From: Sclerotinia nivalis
Lineage: Eukaryota; Ascomycota; Leotiomycetes; Helotiales; Sclerotiniaceae
Assembly (NCBI GenBank): GCA_029531795.1
Contig: JAPEIS010000011.1
Location: forward strand, 1,178,001 to 1,242,000
Direction of reading: 5' to 3'
DNA length: 64,000 nucleotides
The notes beneath the pieces are model-generated. The model had not been told where the DNA came from and did not search any database. It saw only the letters and a list, made by a program, of their open reading frames with translations. The position numbers were made by a program, and so were the translations under genes. Of this stretch, positions 59,967-64,000 are shown piece by piece. The number at the start of each line of letters is the position of its first letter. The stretch's first letter is position 1.

Positions 59967-61434
59967 GTCTGAGAGGAGAAAGAAAGAAAGTAGGAAAATC
60001 TCAGCCGAGGTCACGGTCAATACTGATGGAGAGATGAAGATGCAAGTGGAGCAATAAGGTGTAGGGAGTTATTATGTAAATGAATTTCTTTACACTGTTT
60101 ACACATCGAAGGAATGCTGTTCAGCACAGTAATCTTGGAGAAGGGAAATTCCTCGGCGACAATTGGATACATGGGCTTGTATTTTTTTACCTTTTTTTTT
60201 TTTGAATATCAAATCTACAGTTTTCATCTTTTCAAAAACACGCTTCCATATGTCTAGAGCAAAATACTTCCTTCGTTTACATACCTAGTACATACCAAGG
60301 ATCCAAGGATCCAAGAACAGAGGGGCTTGAACTCATCTCTGAATAACATATGTAAGATCTTACATTAGAAGAAAAGGGTAGATAGGAACTCACTCGGTAG
60401 GATAGATAGATAGTGGAGCAAATGGAATGGAGATAAATATTTTTATTCTTTTTTGATCTTGTGTCTACTTTCTTCTTATCTTTTTTTGATATGTTCTGTT
60501 TCATTTCATTATATCACATCTATTTTGATATCAATGTTGATATTGATATTATCGGTAGTGGGAAAACTTTTGTCTCTTTGTTTTGTTTCTTTTGGTTGGT
60601 ATATGAATGTATAGGTGGTGAAAGTTATGATGATGTTGATTGATTTTTGATGGAGCGCTCCAGTGAGTTGAGTTGAGTTGAATCGGATTTGTTAATTATC
60701 CAGCGGAGGTTGCGCCAGTGAATATCATTCCAAGAGAAATCACCAGAGAAGAGTGAAGAGGATTCAAAGATCCTTTCTATAAGCTTGAGATGACTCAATC
60801 AAACTCCGCTTTCATGATTGTAAGATCTTACTTTGGAAATTGAGGATGTCCTTCTGAATACATGTGGAATATTATGGGAGATTAGGTACCTACTTACCTA
60901 GTATTTAATAGAAGATACTAATTGTGAGTTAGTTTGGATTGTATAAAAGAAACAAATACTATTTACCTGGTAATTACTAATGTGGTGTTTGGAGTGTAAG
61001 AATTGTTGTTTGCTTTGAAGGAAATATTCTTTCTTTATAAAAGATATCCATATCTTCATATATCATTTGTAGATGAAGTGAAGATCAGAAATTCACTAGT
61101 TGCTTAGGGTACTGTATTCTCTCTTTGATCTAACTCTTCTATTGGCTTTCCATCTACTATTAGTACATTTGGTTAGCCTCTGGGTTATATTAGTGCCCTA
61201 CCAGTATCTATATCTCCTTGAGCTTTCTTCTTGATTTCTGATCCTGTTTTCCTTTTTATAACACTATAAATACCTCAACATTGCCCAACCTTCCCAGCTT
61301 GGACTTGCAAGTAATTATCAATCACAACAACTATAATTCAAATACTTGTCAAATACTCGTCGAATGCTCGTCGAATACTTGTCATTAATCCATAATCAAG
61401 CAGTACAGTGTGCTTAAAAAAATCTTTTTCCACA
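59967..61434. other. Intergenic, no supported gene
   Basis: AT-rich with TACCTAG-type motifs at 60282-60288 and 60886-60905, a polyT run near 60190, and tandem TTGAATACTTGTC/TCGTCGAATGCTCGTCGAAT-like text at 61340-61385 just before the next gene. Only short, motif-free frames are present. Confidence 0.5.
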
Positions 61435-63721
61435 ATGTCGCATTCAACTGTTGATCCTCTTCTTTTGCAAAACATCCAGCAAAACAATTACATCAACAAC
61501 TCTTTGCCAATCACTTCTCCCATCACAGGAGAGAACGAAGTCCAGACTGAAGAAGAAGGAGAAGATAAGCAAGCCGATTATGTCAATCAAACTCACCTTG
61601 GTAATTATTATTTTCCTCCCTCCAGCCAAAAGTTCAATTATTAATTACAACCTGTAGACAACGCGCCAGAGTTGAGACGCGCATATTACGAAGACCAGCT
61701 CCATGTATCTGATTCTGCTTCTTTCCTACCTAATTATTTGGATCGTTGTAGCATCAGAGCTACCAGTTCACAGCCATCATACTGTATGTTATTATCCCGC
61801 TTCCTCCGATCTTAATCGTTCAAACGTCTTTTACTAACATTTTTGTTTAGATCAAGGAGACAACCATCCTTCGTCGCCACCTAACTTACAACCGGCGTCT
61901 TTTGATTCCTTCCCATCCCCCGACGACCTAAATCAGCAAGCTGGTGACCTACCCCAGCAGCAAAGCCACCAAAACCCTTTACCACACTACCAGTCTCCTG
62001 GCGGTCAATATCTTGGCGGCCAACACGCGAATAGTCATAACTTTGACGGTCTTTCTTACAGCAATCAAGCCGTCAATAATCCGTCCGAAGATAGAATCGA
62101 ATCACTACCTCCTCAATCTCTTCTCAATATTTCATCCGATATTCCATTCGAACCTTCATTTGAACCTTCATCCAAAGCGTTGCATCTTGTCAAAAATCAT
62201 CCAGAGTATTCACAACTTTTTAGTGCAAAAGCACTGATCGATTTTCTTGTAAGGTACGATCCAGTTGCTGGTATTCCTTACACATTTGATGTACAAACTG
62301 TCCACTTCGAACACTTTCCATATTCGACTAAGCATTGGGAGTTTGATTACAGATCCTCTGATAATCAGGAGAGATTCACATTTACTCTTGCACGAGAAAC
62401 GGAATTTATTCTCCCAATTGATCAAGCGGAGGCTTTGGCATACTACGTTTCTGAACTGGCTTCTATACTATATCCTGTTGAATTAAATATTTATTTCAAG
62501 TAAGTTTATTAAATGCCATTCTGAATTCCGTCTAATCTTATATTAGTATGCTACCTCAACATTCTCTCAGGCCAAGAGCCGCAGGAGCCAAAGAAGAAGT
62601 TTTGATCATCGTTAAGCCCCGTGAAGGGGTAAATCATTCAACTTACAAACACGACTGCTGTATGCTTCTCAAAGTCTTTCCGGGAGATTTTTGTGAGGAG
62701 CTTGGAGTATTGACAAACGTAGAAATCGCCATGAAAAAGCAGAAAATGGAGGTTCAAGATGATCCTTTCGGAAGACGTGTAAGGAAGGCGATAAACCAGG
62801 GAAGCCCATCTCCCATTGCTTTTCTAGCAGAGGTAGAACACCCATTCTGTGGGAAGGCGGTCGATGTGGCATTTTTGACTGGATGTAGAAAGGAATGGTG
62901 GGCTCTGGAAATAGACTTCTCTAACACGTGGTTACAAATCCATGATAGTTCTTATCACTACCTTGCTGTCGACCCTAAATTCAAATGGGTCTCTTTTTTG
63001 AGAATAAGACCGATGAAGGACCCTAATGATTCAAGCGATCCAGAAACAGTCGACACTTATGTTCCCGCTCTTTCTGGGATGTACAGCAGCCAGGGAGCGC
63101 CCAACAGAGTCTGTATGCACGATAAAAAGTTCATTCTTGGGGAAGTGACGTTCAGAACTTTCTGGGTGGATCAAGATTCGAGCGAAATTAGGTTTGAAGA
63201 AAAGGTATGCATTTTTGTCTATTGGTTCTAGATTCTTGGTATTGACATTTATATATTAGTTTATCCAAACATCTGATGGATCCGTTGGACGTGATATTGA
63301 TGGAAACGCGATAGATAAGGATTACAGAGAATTTATGCCTCATCTTAAGGATGAAGATTTCATTGGAGGGGTGCGTCCTGCTGAAGGAAGGTTCAAAATA
63401 GCCTGTAAAGAACTTTTTTCTATGGCAAAATTTATCGAGGCTAAACTTGGGGCCGATTTCGAAGAAAAAAAGAAGCAACAGGAAGCTAAGGGAGGGGCGG
63501 AGGAGTGCTTCAAGAAATCACAACAACGGATAGAAGAATTGAAAAGAAATACATCTTGGCCCCCCATGCCTTCGGAAGGGTGTTCGAAAAGACAAACAAG
63601 AGCATCGGCGCCAGGACCAGTGTCACCGCTAGAGCAGATTTTACAAGAAACCGCTTTACTCAATATTCAACGCACTGAACGAATTCATCAAGAACGCGGT
63701 TTATCCTCATCGGAGGCTTGA
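61435..63721 (+). CDS. Hypothetical protein without recognised domain, 686 aa, five exons
   Basis: Exons 61435-61600, 61658-61783, 61851-62499, 62547-63204 and 63260-63721; every junction keeps frame and each intron (46-67 nt) has good fungal signals. Residues 1-190 are Gln/Asn/Ser/Pro-rich and probably disordered (LLLQNIQQNNYINN, DLPQQQSHQNPLPHYQ). About 205-330 form a folded-looking unit (ALIDFLVRYDPVAGIPYTFD, EFDYRSSDNQERFTFTLARE, EALAYYVSELASILYPVELN). About 340-570 form a second (EEVLIIVKPREGVNHSTYKH, AFLAEVEHPFCGKAVDVAFL, EWWALEIDFSNTWLQIHDSS). The C-terminal third has Lys/Glu-rich helices (ADFEEKKKQQEAKGGAEECF) that may coil. No signal peptide or membrane segment is present. I do not recognise the family; a nuclear or cytoplasmic location is likely by default. 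Confidence 0.88.
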
Positions 63722-64000
63722 AAGGGTGGAGTGGTATAAGATGAAAAGAATTAAACTCATTGATACCGGTACCGACCCTTATGAGTTCAAAAGCAAACAA
63801 TGGGCTGAAAGTAACGAACCTTCAATCGCAACTACCATCACTTGACACCACTTACATCACACGACTTTAGGTCACCAAGGGAATGATTATGGATTTGGGA
63901 TATTACAACATTCATGCATTCTTGCATCTCTTTTACGGTGTTTCAAGGAATGATACTGTCGGTACGCCATGTGACCAACCTCACAAAGGGAGCCGTACCA
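63722..64000. other. 3' flank of the last gene, window end
   Basis: Presumed 3' untranslated region and downstream DNA of the five-exon hypothetical gene. I see no further coding sequence before the window ends. Confidence 0.5.

Noticed and set aside
1..64000. CRISPR arrays, bacterial operons, phage or plasmid elements
   Set aside because: Introns, gene families and spacing are those of a filamentous fungus; no spaced direct-repeat array, Shine-Dalgarno pattern or phage gene was seen.

Overview
The window is nuclear DNA of a filamentous ascomycete. Genes are spaced and carry short introns of about 45-225 nt with GTRNGT-type donors, CTAAC/CTAAT branch sites and YAG acceptors. A Zn2Cys6 regulator, a CRH-type GH16 enzyme, a GPI-type wall protein and an expanded-family alpha-kinase are all typical of such fungi. 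The secreted-protein set and the AT-rich intergenic style suggest Leotiomycetes, probably Sclerotiniaceae (Botrytis/Sclerotinia type); that placement is inference. No bacterial, organellar or viral gene was seen.

Layout. 1-10 kb is gene-poor: an intron-containing tRNA with Glu-like features, a small two-exon gene, a secreted Ser/Gly-rich protein on the minus strand, a 57-bp tandem duplication, and two decayed gene remnants (an NRPS-like adenylation enzyme and an unidentified one). A 844-aa Zn2Cys6 regulator with six exons lies at 10.2-13.3 kb. No gene is supported between 13.3 and 18.5 kb.

18.5-36.9 kb is a compact housekeeping block: HAT2 (-) and XRN1 (+) share one promoter region; VPS54 (-) and MCM5 (+) share another, which holds a perfect MCB-type site; a CTK1-type CTD kinase (-) closes the block. 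The genes serve unrelated core processes (chromatin, mRNA decay, endosome-Golgi tethering, DNA replication, transcription elongation), so the pairing looks like shared promoters and not a pathway.

36.9-51.3 kb is again sparse: a broken ankyrin/STAND-type gene (39.5-42.0 kb) and a small four-cysteine secreted protein (44.3-44.8 kb). 51.3-63.7 kb carries surface and accessory genes: a repeat-rich GPI-type cell-wall protein, a CutC-family protein with a His-rich insert and a damaged-looking start, a small alpha-kinase, a membrane-anchored CRH transglycosylase, and a five-exon 686-aa protein with no recognisable domain.

Exon boundaries were deduced by eye from splice signals and frame continuity; every multi-exon model given closes in frame. 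I found no convincing novel multi-gene system. The most worthwhile leads are the alpha-kinase, the 686-aa orphan, the CutC start and His-rich loop, and the MCB site.
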